DNA of 64,000 nt from Meira nashicola. Taxonomy: Eukaryota; Basidiomycota; Exobasidiomycetes; Exobasidiales; Brachybasidiaceae. The DNA lies in NCBI GenBank assembly GCA_001600355.1, contig BCJU01000003.1, forward strand, positions 3,042,519 through 3,106,518, in the 5' to 3' direction. The first letter of the stretch is position 1. Each line of letters starts with the position of its first letter. A program made the position numbers and the translations under genes. Below, in pieces: positions 21,047 to 31,564 of the stretch. The notes under the pieces were generated by a model. That model saw nothing but the letters and a program-made list of their open reading frames with translations, was not told where the DNA came from and ran no database searches.

Positions 21047-21739
21047 ATGGACCAAAGTATAATCCCCATAAAGCCAAGTCGATCTGATCAATTGACAACG
21101 TATTTTCGTAATCCGGAATATTTACGTGCAGTTGGAGGTCAATTAACACAATATACTGTTTTGGATTATTTCAGTAAATCAGATTATTACGAACAAGGAT
21201 GTAATAATGCAATTTTACAAATGCAATCAGCTGCAACAAATATTCCATTTACTCATCCAGCAGAAATTTCAAACGGAAATTCGGAAGGATTATCTGCTTG
21301 GGAAAGAAAGAATGACCCTTTCATAATCGAACAAGAATTGAAAAGGTTTACAGGATTAGAGTACGTTCTCGTTCATGCAAAACAACCTGATCTTTTTGTT
21401 ATTCATAAACGTTGGAGATCTTCTCCTACAATCACAAATACTTTAGAAGCATATTATGTCTTACAAGGAAATATAACAATGGCAGCAGACATTCTTGCAA
21501 TCTTAGGAAACAAATTTGTCTCAACGGTTTCATCTTTACAACAAAGTTTACAAATCGCTAGAAATGCTCAACCTGATTTCAATCCACGTGAGGGGTATGC
21601 ATGGAGAATTGCAGCTGAAGCACAAGCGGAAGATACAATCGAAGGAGATGATGAACAAGAAGTTGATACAATTCCTGATCAATCACAACGTGATGAAACG
21701 ATGACAAATGTAGCAAAAGAAGTTGAAACAGTTTCCTAG
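21047..21739 (+). CDS. MED6: Mediator complex subunit 6
   Basis: 230 residues. The MED6 signature runs from about residue 19: YFRNPEYLRAVGG, VLDYFSKSDYYEQGCNN, then FTGLEYVLVHAKQPDLFVIHK and TNTLEAYYVLQGNITMAADI. Family members have the same order (FRxPE, VLDYF, NN, YVLxHxxxPxLFVI, YYIxxG). MED6 lies in the head module of Mediator, which bridges activators and RNA polymerase II in the nucleus. The C-terminal 40 residues are acidic and disordered. It shares a 274-bp divergent promoter with the catalase-like gene and converges on VPS24. Confidence 0.92.
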   Translation: MDQSIIPIKPSRSDQLTTYFRNPEYLRAVGGQLTQYTVLDYFSKSDYYEQGCNNAILQMQSAATNIPFTHPAEISNGNSEGLSAWERKNDPFIIEQELKRFTGLEYVLVHAKQPDLFVIHKRWRSSPTITNTLEAYYVLQGNITMAADILAILGNKFVSTVSSLQQSLQIARNAQPDFNPREGYAWRIAAEAQAEDTIEGDDEQEVDTIPDQSQRDETMTNVAKEVETVS

Positions 21740-21856
21740 CTCGCAGTTAATATGTACAATAGCACACTGTATAGTAAGCAATTCATGATCAGATAGACAA
21801 ATCTATTATTTAATAAACAATACAAATACATACGTGTGTGAAATTCGTGTGAATCC

Positions 21857-22602
21857 TTAACCGCGCAAAAGACCATCCAAAGCGTCTTGCATCCGTTGCA
21901 TATCTTCACGTTCTTGATCATCATCCACTGCTTCTTCAGTAGCAGGCGCTTTGAGTTCCGGTAAACCTGAAGTAGTTGACCCCAATTTACCATCAGTAAG
22001 TTCAAATAAAACTTTATCAACTTCCCCCTCCGCTTCTTCTTCTAATTCATCTTCATCTTCACCCAAAATACCTGAATCGAGCGTATCATCCATCATTTCT
22101 TCCATAATTCCAGCTTTCATCATTTCTGCGCTCATTTCACGCATCACTTTTGAAACTTGTGGAAGTTTGACTAATTGATTAGAAAGTTTCATTATTTCTG
22201 TTGATTTTTGCATACTTCCAGTTACTTTAAACATTGCTAATTGATGTTGTAATTGCATATTAATACTATTCATCCTTGCTTTTGAAGTTGCTAATCGATT
22301 CTTTTGTTTTTGACTTCTAACAACTTCTCTTGCTAATATTTTCGCACTTTTTACATCTCCTTTTTTCGCTAACCTTTTCACTTCTGCTTTTGCTTTTGAT
22401 GTAGCTCCGTCTATCTGTCTCATCTCTCTGTCTAATTGTCTTTGTTGACTGCGTAATTGAGATTGAACCTGTTTTACTCGTTCTGAATAAATGTGTGGTC
22501 TAGGGGTTAGCAATCGATCGATGAATGAATGCAATCTTATCAAGGCCTCAAACACTTACCCTCTTGTGACGGTCCGAATAGGAACCGGTTAACGCTTTGC
22601 AT
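21857..22602 (-). CDS. VPS24: ESCRT-III subunit Vps24/CHMP3 (two exons)
   Basis: A 43-nt first exon (22602-22560) encodes MQSVNRFLFGPSQE. It splices over a 77-nt intron (22559-22483; donor GTAAGT, acceptor TTCAG) to exon 2 (22482-21857), giving 222 residues and restoring ERVKQVQSQLRSQQRQLDRE. The basic helix alpha-1/2 region, the core motif ATSKARMNSI, SMQKSTEIMKLSNQLVKLP and the acidic C-terminal MIM-like helix (MQRMQDALDGLL) are all visible. The KSAKILAREVVRSQK and EMMKAGIMEEMMDDT motifs place it in Vps24/CHMP3 rather than Vps2. Vps24 caps Snf7 filaments during endosomal multivesicular-body formation. The frame read upstream of exon 2 without splicing would lack the family's N-terminus, so the spliced model is preferred. 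Confidence 0.92.
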
Positions 22603-23030
22603 ATTGTCCAAATTCTCCCGATAGTCTTCTTTACAGGTTTAAGGAATGGATATAATCTTGTGTAGATCAAGATCAAGACGGATGTTGTGTTGCAGATGAA
22701 CAAAATCAATGTCAAACAACACAACTTGCATTCAAAGGTTCACAGACTGATCCAGTTCAACAAAGTGGAGCCTTTCGCGCTGCTGGGTGTGCGTGCGTGC
22801 GTGCGTGCGTGCTTGTGTGCAGTGAGTGCATGCGTACGCCGCTTCTGGCGCGGCTGAACGGACAGACGCCTAAGAAAAAAAAGGTCCGTCTTTAGAGCTC
22901 AGCAGACGTTACAGCTATTTTATAGGCGATCAGAAACACAATTATTGCTATGACATGCTTAAATCATGTATATATATCATCAGAAAGAAAGAAATATGGT
23001 ATTGAAGTTTCAGATAATGAACAAGCATCC
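22603..23030. other. Intergenic spacer with GCGT microsatellite
   Basis: 428 bp between VPS24 (promoter side) and the SEC23 3' end. A (TGCG)n tract of about six units lies at about 22787-22812, and TATATATA-like A/T runs lie near 22970. No gene is visible. Confidence 0.6.
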
Positions 23031-25349
23031 CTATGTAGTCTGAGATCCCGTTGCTAAACGTTTCAAATGTTCCAAAAACACTTGTAAGCTCACATCATCT
23101 GTAAAGATGGCAGCTCCTGCACCTCCAGAACCATACATTCCTCCAGACATATGGGTAGTACTTGGATTCAATTTACTCAACAAGAAACGTGCTTGAGAAC
23201 CACCGGCATCACATAAAACAAAACGTGGTACGGGCAATCGATCTTCAAGCAAATCTTGTGAATCCCTCTCAGGCGCTTCCAATTGTTCTTTAAATCCTTC
23301 GTATCCTTCTTGATCTTGATATTTTGCATCACGCCAAGCGGCAACCGTTGAACCTGACCAAATTAAAACGTGGAAATACGTATCGAGTAACAATCTTTTA
23401 TCATCTTGAATAGAAACGGAATCCAACAAGACTGGAACAGGTTCTTCTCCAACACCATAGGACATCAAAGTAGGTTGAATCATGATTAAACTATTGTTCA
23501 CATCCTCTGCATTTAATACGTGTCGGTAGTATGCCGTTTCATCTGGACTGCTGTTGAAAACTTGCATGAATGCAGAACGACGAAGATGGAACATAAATTG
23601 AGGATAAATTGAAAGAACTTCAGGCAAACGGAATGAAGAAGGATCTCCTCGATGATCGGCATGCTTTTGACAAAGTCGGATCAACATACGATCTAACCAA
23701 CGTAAAACATCTGGCGAATCATCAACCTCAGCCTTGAAGACGGCAATACGTGCCATAAGAACTGCTGCTGCTTCTTGATCAAAAGATGCCGTAATTTGAG
23801 GCGATCCACTTTCTCCAAAGCTTCTGGCAACTGTGGTAACACGTAAGCGGTATGATCCATTGGCGTGTTGGTAATGAGTGACAAATTGGATCAAACCACG
23901 CGAACCGGGTTGTAATGGCTGACCTGCAGGTGTAACCACTTCAAAGTACGCTCCGATCGATGTTCGAGGTGTGATACTGCACAATTTCCACGCAGATGTA
24001 CCACCGATACCGATTTCAGTTTCACCCACCGAGCCAGACTTCTTGTTGGACGAGATTGCATGACCAATCAAACCACTAACTTTGAGTTCTTTCGTACATT
24101 GAATATCCAAAGTAGCATTGAAACCCATGTTCAAATCTCCCTTTTCATCCTTGTTAAAGATACGCTTAAAGCTTTCCTTGAAGATACCCATTTGGAAAGA
24201 ATCGGCTTGAATCATGTAACCGTTTGTATAATTGGCCAATGACTTCATTTCAAGCAAACCAACTTGATCTAAGCAACCGATGAAGATATCGATCGCATGA
24301 CCATTGTTGGCCGAACGACGTGCTAAAGATTCGTAAAATTTAAGAGCACGCTTGTAGTGACGTGCAGCATCCTTGTCGATATCATTGTGAGAACGTAGAC
24401 GATCACGTAATTCGGTCGAAACGACGTTACCCGGACCTTCAGTACCTGGACCACCACAGAAGAGCATGATTCGGGCACCTGTGTTCAAGTACATGGTTTC
24501 CAACATGCCCACTGCAACGCTGAGTGCTGTACCGGTGCATCTTTGAGAACGCTTGTCATTCGCAACAGGCCAAGGATCTTTTTGCAATTGTTCTAGGATA
24601 CTGGTCAATTGATATTCACATTGACTAACTGGCAACAAGAATCTGCTTGCGCCGAACGAACCTTGTTGAGGTCTTGGTGCTTGACCGCTGGAAGGACCGC
24701 CAGCACCTTGAGCCGGTGGACGAACAACGTTGCCTCCCGCCAAGCCAAGCATTTCTTGGATAGATTTCGGTGCATATTCCTTTGTACCACGGAAGACATA
24801 GCTTTTGGGGCATGCATCGTATCCGATTTCATGCACTTGAGCCATAGTACCGAAAGTAATCAAACCGACGAGAGCATTGGGAGGTAGTAAACTCAAGCTG
24901 AGCACTAGTGATTCCCTTAATGCTTTCAAATCATCTTCTTCGACACAGGTGTCAACGACGTACAAAAATATTGGAGGAACAGGTGCAGGTCGACTAAGAA
25001 TATAATCGATCGTGGTGTATTTTGGCAAGACTTCTGGAGGTAGATTTGTATTGCTGATATCGCGATAATGAGGAGGTAATGCGTTTCTCGAAAGACAGAA
25101 TGGACAGATCCACAATTTACCTCTCATATCAATTTGACAATATGGATTCAAGACAGCACGACATGGCGGTTTGCAAGTGACGGGTTCATAAGCAACTGGC
25201 GGTAATTGAGCTCTTTCTTCACTCTCCTTCATTGGCGTATACAAAGCAGAGATTGGAACAACTGTACGTGTGGCATCAGCTTTTGTTGCTGGCCAAACGT
25301 TCCAAGAAAGGCGAACTCCATCGCGATCTTCCACATCATCTACATTCAT
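23031..25349 (-). CDS. SEC23: COPII coat GTPase-activating subunit Sec23
   Basis: 772 residues. The zinc-finger cysteines C59, C63, C82 and C85 are visible, followed by the trunk (vWA-like) domain with [14 protein letters not shown], then beta-sandwich and helical domains, and a C-terminal gelsolin-like domain ([18 protein letters not shown], then [20 protein letters not shown]). Length and order match Sec23, the GAP for Sar1 in ER-derived COPII vesicles. A Gly/Pro/Gln-rich insertion lies near residue 210. Intron-free as read. It diverges from KGD2 over an 847-bp spacer. Confidence 0.96.
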   Translation of the reverse strand: MNVDDVEDRDGVRLSWNVWPATKADATRTVVPISALYTPMKESEERAQLPPVAYEPVTCKPPCRAVLNPYCQIDMRGKLWICPFCLSRNALPPHYRDISNTNLPPEVLPKYTTIDYILSRPAPVPPIFLYVVDTCVEEDDLKALRESLVLSLSLLPPNALVGLITFGTMAQVHEIGYDACPKSYVFRGTKEYAPKSIQEMLGLAGGNVVRPPAQGAGGPSSGQAPRPQQGSFGASRFLLPVSQCEYQLTSILEQLQKDPWPVANDKRSQRCTGTALSVAVGMLETMYLNTGARIMLFCGGPGTEGPGNVVSTELRDRLRSHNDIDKDAARHYKRALKFYESLARRSANNGHAIDIFIGCLDQVGLLEMKSLANYTNGYMIQADSFQMGIFKESFKRIFNKDEKGDLNMGFNATLDIQCTKELKVSGLIGHAISSNKKSGSVGETEIGIGGTSAWKLCSITPRTSIGAYFEVVTPAGQPLQPGSRGLIQFVTHYQHANGSYRLRVTTVARSFGESGSPQITASFDQEAAAVLMARIAVFKAEVDDSPDVLRWLDRMLIRLCQKHADHRGDPSSFRLPEVLSIYPQFMFHLRRSAFMQVFNSSPDETAYYRHVLNAEDVNNSLIMIQPTLMSYGVGEEPVPVLLDSVSIQDDKRLLLDTYFHVLIWSGSTVAAWRDAKYQDQEGYEGFKEQLEAPERDSQDLLEDRLPVPRFVLCDAGGSQARFLLSKLNPSTTHMSGGMYGSGGAGAAIFTDDVSLQVFLEHLKRLATGSQTT

Positions 25350-26196
25350 CTTGTCAAAGGAATGAAAGTTGGTTAGGGAAGGTGGGATGGTCTGATGATG
25401 GACAGACGAATGTTTATGTTGTCTTTCTCGGTCGTGTGCAGGCCTGTTACCAATTCAGCACACGCATGTCAGTTTTAGCCTACGTGGCTCTTCTACGCGG
25501 GCTGTTGGTCTCAGAAGAGCTCAAAGGGCGAGAAGAAGCTAGGCTTCCAAAACGCGCCTACACTTCTTCGTGCAATAGTTAGTCTACATACCTTGCTGGC
25601 GCATTTTAGAGTTTAGAATAGACAGACTCGCAGATCAATAAGCCCTGAATATTCTATTTCTTCTACACGTGTTTGTTCCATTCTCCTGATGGATGCTGGA
25701 AATATGGTACTCTAATCTAGAACATGGATTATGAATGTGTAATTGAAGGCTCAACTATTGTCATTGTTCGCATAGACTACATGTGACATTTGTTGGCATG
25801 CAAGTCTAATTAGCAAGTCCGATCATACGGAATTGATCGGCATTGCGTCGTCTTATTTTGTAATAAGTGAAGTGTGACTGGGCTTGAAGCAACGGGCGCC
25901 CTTTAAGGCTTAACTCACCCGAAAAGCACGCACAGGTAGAGAGTGCTCGATCCGTGTTTTTAACGGAATGTAGAAGGCGGCGTAAAAAAGAAAAACGCCT
26001 TGTCAAGCAGGCAGAAGAAATATTTAGCAGGTTTTGTGCCGCTTTTACGACTCCACCTAGGTAGATGTGGGTTGAAGGATAGTAAATCTTCTCGTTTAAA
26101 CTTTACTACCTTTCATCCATACCTTAATTTGGACGTATTTTACCCTCCATACCCTTTTTCCCGTCATCTAAAAGGAGGAGATCATTCATCATCATC
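25350..26196. other. Divergent spacer between SEC23 and KGD2
   Basis: 847 bp with no convincing gene. It contains two copies of a recurring intergenic word: TAGTCTACAT at 25580-25589 and, on the opposite strand, ACATGTAGTCTATG at 25784-25771. The 26150-26196 segment is pyrimidine- and ATC-rich, as in a 5' leader of KGD2. Confidence 0.5.
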
Positions 26197-27609
26197 ATGT
26201 TAGTCGCTCGTCGTTGTTTGAGCGGTCGTACGGCAGCCAGCCTACCTCGCCTTTCTGGAAATGTGATCGGTCGTCGTTCTTTGTCAAGTGTTCCTAATGC
26301 ATTGCGATTATCCGCTACGAAAGCTGATCTTTCATGTGCTCCTCTTATGATTTCTCAACGTTCTAATTTCCACGTTTCTGCTTTGCAAATGGCTGAAACT
26401 GTCAAAGTTCCTCAAATGGCAGAGAGTATTTCAGAGGGAACACTAAAACAATGGAATAAGAAAAAAGGTGATTACGTCAACGCAGATGAAGAAGTGGCAA
26501 CAATTGAAACCGACAAGATTGATGTTTCCGTTAATGCACCAAAATCCGGAACAATTGTTGATACATTTGCCAACGAAGAGGATACTGTAACTGTTGGACA
26601 AGATTTATTCTCGATCGAAGAAGGAGAAGCACCCGAAGGTGGATCTAGCGGAGGCTCTCAAGAAGAAAGTAGCGGAAAGGGAGAAGAAGAAGATGGAAAG
26701 AAGAAGGAAGAGGAACAACAACAACAGAAACAAGAGCAAGAAAAGCAACAACAGCAACAGAAACAAGATGCACAAAAGAAGGAGCAACAGCAACAAAAAG
26801 ATACAAAGAAGTCAAGCGGAAGTGAAAAGAAGCCCGAACCATCTTCCAAATCTCAATCCTCTTCTGCTAAATCCGAGCAAGCTCCCTCTCAACCTGGATC
26901 GCGCGAAGAACGCAGAGTGAAGATGTCACGTATGCGTTTGCGTATCGCTGAACGTCTCAAACAATCACAAAACACTGCTGCTTCTTTGACAACGTTCAAC
27001 GAAGTGGATATGTCTGCTTTGATGGGTTTCCGCGCTCGTCATAAAGATCGTCTGCTAAAAGAGACTGGTATCAAATTGGGTTTCATGGGAGCATTCGCAA
27101 AAGCAAGCGCATTGGCATTAAAAGAAATTCCAGCAGCAAATGCAAGCATTGAAGGTGAAGGATTAGGTGATACAATCGTTTACCGCGATTACGTTGATTT
27201 GGGTGTTGCTGTTAGTACCGATAAGGGATTGGTAACACCCGTCGTACGAAATGTTGAGAGTTTGGGTATGTTGGACATTGAGAGATCCATTGCTGAATTA
27301 GGAAAGAAGGCACGCGATAACAAATTGACTTTGGAAGATATGGCAGGATCTACATTCACAATCAGTAATGGTGGTGTATTTGGAAGTTTGTTCGGTACGC
27401 CAATCTTGAACTTGCCCGCATCTGCAATTTTGGGTATGCACGCAATTAAGGAAAAGCCATGGGTTGTAGAAGGTGGTAAAATTGAAGCACGTCCAATCAT
27501 GGTTATTGCATTGACATACGACCATCGTCTTTTGGATGGCAGAGAAGCTGTCACATTCTTGGTCAAACTCAAACAATACCTTGAAGATCCAGGCTTGATG
27601 GCACTTTAA
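26197..27609 (+). CDS. KGD2: Dihydrolipoyllysine succinyltransferase, E2 of 2-oxoglutarate dehydrogenase
   Basis: 470 residues. A mitochondrial presequence rich in Arg/Ser/Leu covers about residues 1-65. A lipoyl domain follows ([13 protein letters not shown]) with the lipoylated Lys107 in ETDKIDV. A Gln/Glu/Lys low-complexity linker comes next (about residues 145-240), then the acyltransferase domain from [11 protein letters not shown] to the end, with the catalytic H443 and D447 in [11 protein letters not shown]. No separate E1/E3-binding domain is seen between linker and catalytic core, as expected for fungal Kgd2. The enzyme moves succinyl groups from 2-oxoglutarate to CoA in the TCA cycle. 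The linker is unusually glutamine-rich. Confidence 0.96.
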   Translation: MLVARRCLSGRTAASLPRLSGNVIGRRSLSSVPNALRLSATKADLSCAPLMISQRSNFHVSALQMAETVKVPQMAESISEGTLKQWNKKKGDYVNADEEVATIETDKIDVSVNAPKSGTIVDTFANEEDTVTVGQDLFSIEEGEAPEGGSSGGSQEESSGKGEEEDGKKKEEEQQQQKQEQEKQQQQQKQDAQKKEQQQQKDTKKSSGSEKKPEPSSKSQSSSAKSEQAPSQPGSREERRVKMSRMRLRIAERLKQSQNTAASLTTFNEVDMSALMGFRARHKDRLLKETGIKLGFMGAFAKASALALKEIPAANASIEGEGLGDTIVYRDYVDLGVAVSTDKGLVTPVVRNVESLGMLDIERSIAELGKKARDNKLTLEDMAGSTFTISNGGVFGSLFGTPILNLPASAILGMHAIKEKPWVVEGGKIEARPIMVIALTYDHRLLDGREAVTFLVKLKQYLEDPGLMAL

Positions 27610-27698
27610 AGCAATTCAGGTACTTCTATGTAAACGATCAGGGCTGTTTTATATATAAAGCAAATGTCCATTAGATTATCAGCATTTATGAAGTGAAT

Positions 27699-28634
27699 TT
27701 ATGAAAGGCAAGAGAGAATATTTTGAACTTTTTCACTAACGGCTTGTTGTTGATCTGCTGAAGCGTCAGGATTGAGTTCGGGAACAGAAACGGAGATGGA
27801 ATTTGTACATCCGTGTGAACTATCTCTGAACACACTTGATTCCGTTGGAAGTTTGCAAAATTTCTTATCGCCGCATGTACACGTATCGGGACTTGGATCA
27901 AGAGTACCAAGGATACGCGTTAATACCCATTTTGACTGAGAAGATTGACAGTTGAACTTTGTCTGATCAGGGAAATTTACATTAAGTAAGGTACCGTTTG
28001 GCAAGAGACGTTTTTGTTCGGTGCCTTTGTCTTCGTTAAGAATAAGTTGATTGATCAAATCGAATGCCATAGCAGCATAGACGTTCGCTTGATCATTTGG
28101 ACCATCGATTTCTGTATACTTTCTTTCGGCAGAATTACCTGCTGAGAATGCAATAGAAGGAATGCCTTTTGATGTTACTGCAAATTTTGCTGCTCCGTAT
28201 GTTCCAGATCCTAAATATGCCAAACCTAAATTATTGCCTTGATTCGTTCCAGTGATGACTAGATCAGGATCACTTTTGAAGTATCGTGGACATAATTCTT
28301 TTAATCCGTATTCAATACTACTTGCCGGTGTGGAATTGATGTACCAAATATGATCATCTTTAGGATCATGTCCTTCTGCTGGAGCACCTGCGGGTACAAG
28401 ATCAAAAGCACCATTTTTAGTTAATTTTGTCGGTTTATGTCTTAATCCATCAGTTCCACTTTGTTGCATTACAGGCGCAGCAATTATAGCTTCATGACCT
28501 GCTGCTTTAGCAGTGTTGTATAAAGCATGAATATTTGCCGTTCCCCATGAATCATCATTACCAATCAAAATTTTGAGAGCCTCACAATATTGTAAACTTA
28601 TCAAAATCAATGCAAACGTTATCGAAAACCACAT
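27699..28634 (-). CDS. Secreted SurE-type 5'/3'-nucleotidase or acid phosphatase
   Basis: 311 residues with an N-terminal hydrophobic signal peptide (about residues 1-19). The SurE fold starts directly after it: KILIGNDDSW with the metal ligands D27 and D28, the GTNQGNNLGLAYLGSGTYGAA loop region and an NVNFPD motif. Cysteines in the C-terminal third (CTCGDKKFC) and several N-glycosylation sequons fit a secreted enzyme. SurE proteins dephosphorylate nucleoside monophosphates; secreted fungal members act as acid phosphatases in phosphate scavenging. It converges on KGD2 and diverges from the Stn1-like gene; the substrate is inferred from the family only. Confidence 0.88.
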   Translation of the reverse strand: MWFSITFALILISLQYCEALKILIGNDDSWGTANIHALYNTAKAAGHEAIIAAPVMQQSGTDGLRHKPTKLTKNGAFDLVPAGAPAEGHDPKDDHIWYINSTPASSIEYGLKELCPRYFKSDPDLVITGTNQGNNLGLAYLGSGTYGAAKFAVTSKGIPSIAFSAGNSAERKYTEIDGPNDQANVYAAMAFDLINQLILNEDKGTEQKRLLPNGTLLNVNFPDQTKFNCQSSQSKWVLTRILGTLDPSPDTCTCGDKKFCKLPTESSVFRDSSHGCTNSISVSVPELNPDASADQQQAVSEKVQNILSCLS

Positions 28635-28972
28635 TTTACTATTTGACTATGTAGTTGTGATGATGGCAACAAAAGATGATGTAGCACGTTGCCATCCCGC
28701 TAAAGACTTCTTCTGCTTCTCCGCATTGAACGGCATTCATTCATCAATCAATATTTAACTAACAACTCGTGCATCAACGCGCTTCTTTACGCGGCTTGAT
28801 TATAGAACTAGACTGCAAGAAAGAGCAACACGAAAAAAAGTTCATGCAGGCAGACGCTGTGTCAAAGTGTTGAAAATCTAGGGTATTATGCAATCATTAT
28901 AATTGTAACACAAATTGTAATCTACTACCATCACACAATATTTAAGACGATACCCTAGCCCTCAATGCTCTT
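28635..28972. promoter_or_regulatory. Divergent SurE/Stn1-like promoter with a uORF overlapping the Stn1 start
   Basis: 338 bp. It has near-MCB words (ACGCGC, TTTACGCGG) near 28775-28795 and a TATTTAAG box near 28940. A four-codon uORF (ATG CTC TTA TGA, 28965-28976) ends in a TGA that overlaps the main ATG at 28973 as ATGA. Such a layout permits termination-reinitiation; whether the uORF is in the mRNA is unknown. Confidence 0.45.
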
Positions 28973-31564
28973 ATGAAATCTTCAGATGCTGGTCCTTCGA
29001 GGCCAAGAGCATTAGAGCCTTTAAGGCTATCAAATGCTCGTTCAACAACAAAACGTTCAAATAATGAATCGAATGCATCCAAAGCATTTATACCTTTGAG
29101 ACCGACTGTAAGAGCAGATCAATCAAGTATTAGAGATGGACTACAATCAAACTGCAATGCTACACAATCACAGCGTACCCAAATGAAAGCATTAGAACCC
29201 TTGCGTATCAGCAATGCGAATCAGTATTCTATTGATGTACAAAAACCGACTGCTAGAAGAGCGCTGGAGCCGATAGGCGGGAGAAGAAGGAACACAGATC
29301 AATCGAATTCATTGAGCGATGATACGACCTGGTCAACTTCGAGTGGAGAAACGAACTCACGCCCTCAAAACAAAGCTTTTGAGCCGATTCGGCCTACCCA
29401 AAATATACCACATTCAAGAGACAGACAAAAGCTGGGAGCAACGGAAATCACACAAACAAAAAAGAGACCAAAGGCTCTAGAGCCTATCAAATTGCAATCA
29501 GCAGATGTGTCGAGTGAAAAGAAGATTGCACTTGACAAGGTGCGAGAGCCAATCAAGTCAAGTACTAACATCACATCTCAAACAGAAGCTGAAGAGGCAA
29601 AAGAGAGACAGACCAACAAGAAGGCAATGATTCCGTTAAAGGCGCGACCAAGAGTGAATATAGAAAGTGAAGTGAACAGTGAAGCTGGCAATAACCAGCT
29701 CAAATGCATGCTTCCACTTCGGTCGAGATCCGCAGTCGAAATTGAGGAGAACAAGACGAACGATTCAAAGAGCAGAGCATTTGAACCTCTTCAGAGATCG
29801 GATAAACAATCTATGGACCAACTCTGTGCTGGATCTCGGGCATACGCAGCTCTTGATCATGCTAGACATGCCATAAAAATAATGTGCTATGACCTTCAAA
29901 AGATGCGGTCATGCTTAAACAAAAATGGAATCTCGCTCGGCACCTACAGTCATCTCAAACGTGAAACTGTATTCGTCCATATCGTCGGACGTATTGTCGG
30001 TGTAGAGGAGAAGGATCATAAAGTCAAATGGCTGATTGACGATGGAAGTGCTGTCATAGCCGTTCATCATGCATATGATCCGAGACCTGTGGTGATACAG
30101 CAAAATATTGAAAACAAAGTTGATAAAGGTAAGCGACGAGCATTAGAAGAGCCTCTTGGAAACCCTTCTGGTATCCCTTCCGAATACATTCGTCCACCAA
30201 CACCAATCAAAGCTCCGAAGAGAGAATCAAAGATTGATGCTATTCTTCGAGCATCTTCGAACAACAAAAAGTTTGAGCATACATATCGACATCTATCCGT
30301 CTGCACACTGGTGAGCGTTGTAGGACGAGTAGATTCCTGGTTCAAAGGGGAGATGATTATTCAGATTGACAGAATCGTTCCGCCTGGTCTATCAAAAGAT
30401 GAGGCAACAATCAGAGCGCCACGCGAAGGATATATCGAGCTGCTCAACAATCCGAATATGGAATCCGATCATATTCTCGAAACGGCATTTCTGGCAGTGA
30501 CGGAGTATGCGAATGATGCAGAACTTCCAAGAGAAAGTTCAGATCTCATGAAAAGAAAAGGATCAGACGGGGAGAAGATTGAGTCAGCAGGAAAGCATGA
30601 CGAAGCCAATCGTGTCTTTAATCTGAAGAGAAAATCGAAAGAGGTTGGACCTGAAAGTGGGACAAGAGAGAAAGCTAATTCTCGTCAAGCATCTGTAGAT
30701 GTAAAAGCTAATGTTCCTTTGTCCGAGCAAGGTGCACAGCAGCGTCGAATGCGAGACTTTCGCAAGATTCCTGATCGGCAAATTAATGATCAACTTTTAC
30801 GTATCTATGTTCAGAAACATATATCGGACTACTGTCGTCCATCTCACAAAGCGGGAGAGCAACAGAGCGATGCTGAACCTCCTGTATTCACCATAGATTA
30901 TCTTCAGAGGGTGACCAACTTGCGATTACTAGCTGATCGTGTGGTTGACGTTGCGATTAAGAAACGAGAAGCCAAGAGAAGAAAGATTGAGGGTGATAAT
31001 TCAATTTCCCATCCTCCCAGAGATGATGGTAAACGGCAACGTCTATTTGAATCAGTCATACGTAATATTGTGGCCGATGGAATGGTGGTAGTAAGCGATA
31101 GCAGGAAACAATCACCGATTCCACCGTTTGATGGTGTGAAGCCGAAAGATTATGTTAAATTTTCAAGCTCAGAGCAAGGCAAGCTTCTAGATTGGGAAGA
31201 TGTAAAGAATGAGAAGTCCGCTTGCAAGTTTGCACCAACAATTGTTTCAGGCGATTTCGTTACTGCCAAACAAATGCAAACGGATGAGGATACTTCGATG
31301 ATGCGTTGGAGAGGAAGCAATAAGGGAGCACAGAACAAAGGACAAGAAGCTTATCAATTAGTTACTTCAAGCCTGCTCGCTGATCCAATACGTGAGGTTG
31401 TAAGAATATACAGTGCTGAAACAGGTCATGAAATCAGTGATACATTTGAATTTCTACCAGCTTACAAGATCAAGGAGCGGATGCGTTTACTTGACGATCG
31501 TTGGCAATTTATTCGACCTGAAAGTGTTGCAGAGTCTATAGCTTATTTACGAGCACAATTGTAG
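28973..31564 (+). CDS. Stn1-like OB-fold telomere protein with N-terminal EPLR-type repeats
   Basis: 863 residues. Residues about 330-480 form a split OB fold resembling Stn1 of the CST (Cdc13/Ctc1-Stn1-Ten1) complex: RETVFVHIVGRIVGVEEKD and WLIDDGSAVIAV, then after a Pro/Lys-rich insertion YRHLSVCTLVSVVGRVDSWF and IIQIDRI. A Leu/Arg-rich C-terminal part could hold winged-helix modules. Residues 12-275 carry about ten copies of a [KR]-A-[LFM]-[EI]-P-[LI]-[RK] motif (ALEPLR, AFIPLR, ALEPLR, ALEPIG, AFEPIR, ALEPIK, VREPIK, AMIPLK, CMLPLR, AFEPLQ) in otherwise disordered sequence. Stn1 limits telomere C-strand resection and stimulates Pol alpha-primase. The repeat array is not a known Stn1 feature to me. 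The Stn1 call is moderate; an RPA2-like OB protein is the alternative. Confidence 0.62.
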   Translation: MKSSDAGPSRPRALEPLRLSNARSTTKRSNNESNASKAFIPLRPTVRADQSSIRDGLQSNCNATQSQRTQMKALEPLRISNANQYSIDVQKPTARRALEPIGGRRRNTDQSNSLSDDTTWSTSSGETNSRPQNKAFEPIRPTQNIPHSRDRQKLGATEITQTKKRPKALEPIKLQSADVSSEKKIALDKVREPIKSSTNITSQTEAEEAKERQTNKKAMIPLKARPRVNIESEVNSEAGNNQLKCMLPLRSRSAVEIEENKTNDSKSRAFEPLQRSDKQSMDQLCAGSRAYAALDHARHAIKIMCYDLQKMRSCLNKNGISLGTYSHLKRETVFVHIVGRIVGVEEKDHKVKWLIDDGSAVIAVHHAYDPRPVVIQQNIENKVDKGKRRALEEPLGNPSGIPSEYIRPPTPIKAPKRESKIDAILRASSNNKKFEHTYRHLSVCTLVSVVGRVDSWFKGEMIIQIDRIVPPGLSKDEATIRAPREGYIELLNNPNMESDHILETAFLAVTEYANDAELPRESSDLMKRKGSDGEKIESAGKHDEANRVFNLKRKSKEVGPESGTREKANSRQASVDVKANVPLSEQGAQQRRMRDFRKIPDRQINDQLLRIYVQKHISDYCRPSHKAGEQQSDAEPPVFTIDYLQRVTNLRLLADRVVDVAIKKREAKRRKIEGDNSISHPPRDDGKRQRLFESVIRNIVADGMVVVSDSRKQSPIPPFDGVKPKDYVKFSSSEQGKLLDWEDVKNEKSACKFAPTIVSGDFVTAKQMQTDEDTSMMRWRGSNKGAQNKGQEAYQLVTSSLLADPIREVVRIYSAETGHEISDTFEFLPAYKIKERMRLLDDRWQFIRPESVAESIAYLRAQL

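Noticed and set aside
22787..22812. GCGT tandem as a CRISPR or regulatory array
   Set aside because: A simple 4-nt microsatellite; no spacer structure.
26605..26920. Several ORFs on both strands opposite the KGD2 linker
   Set aside because: They are shadows of the Gln/Lys/Glu low-complexity linker.
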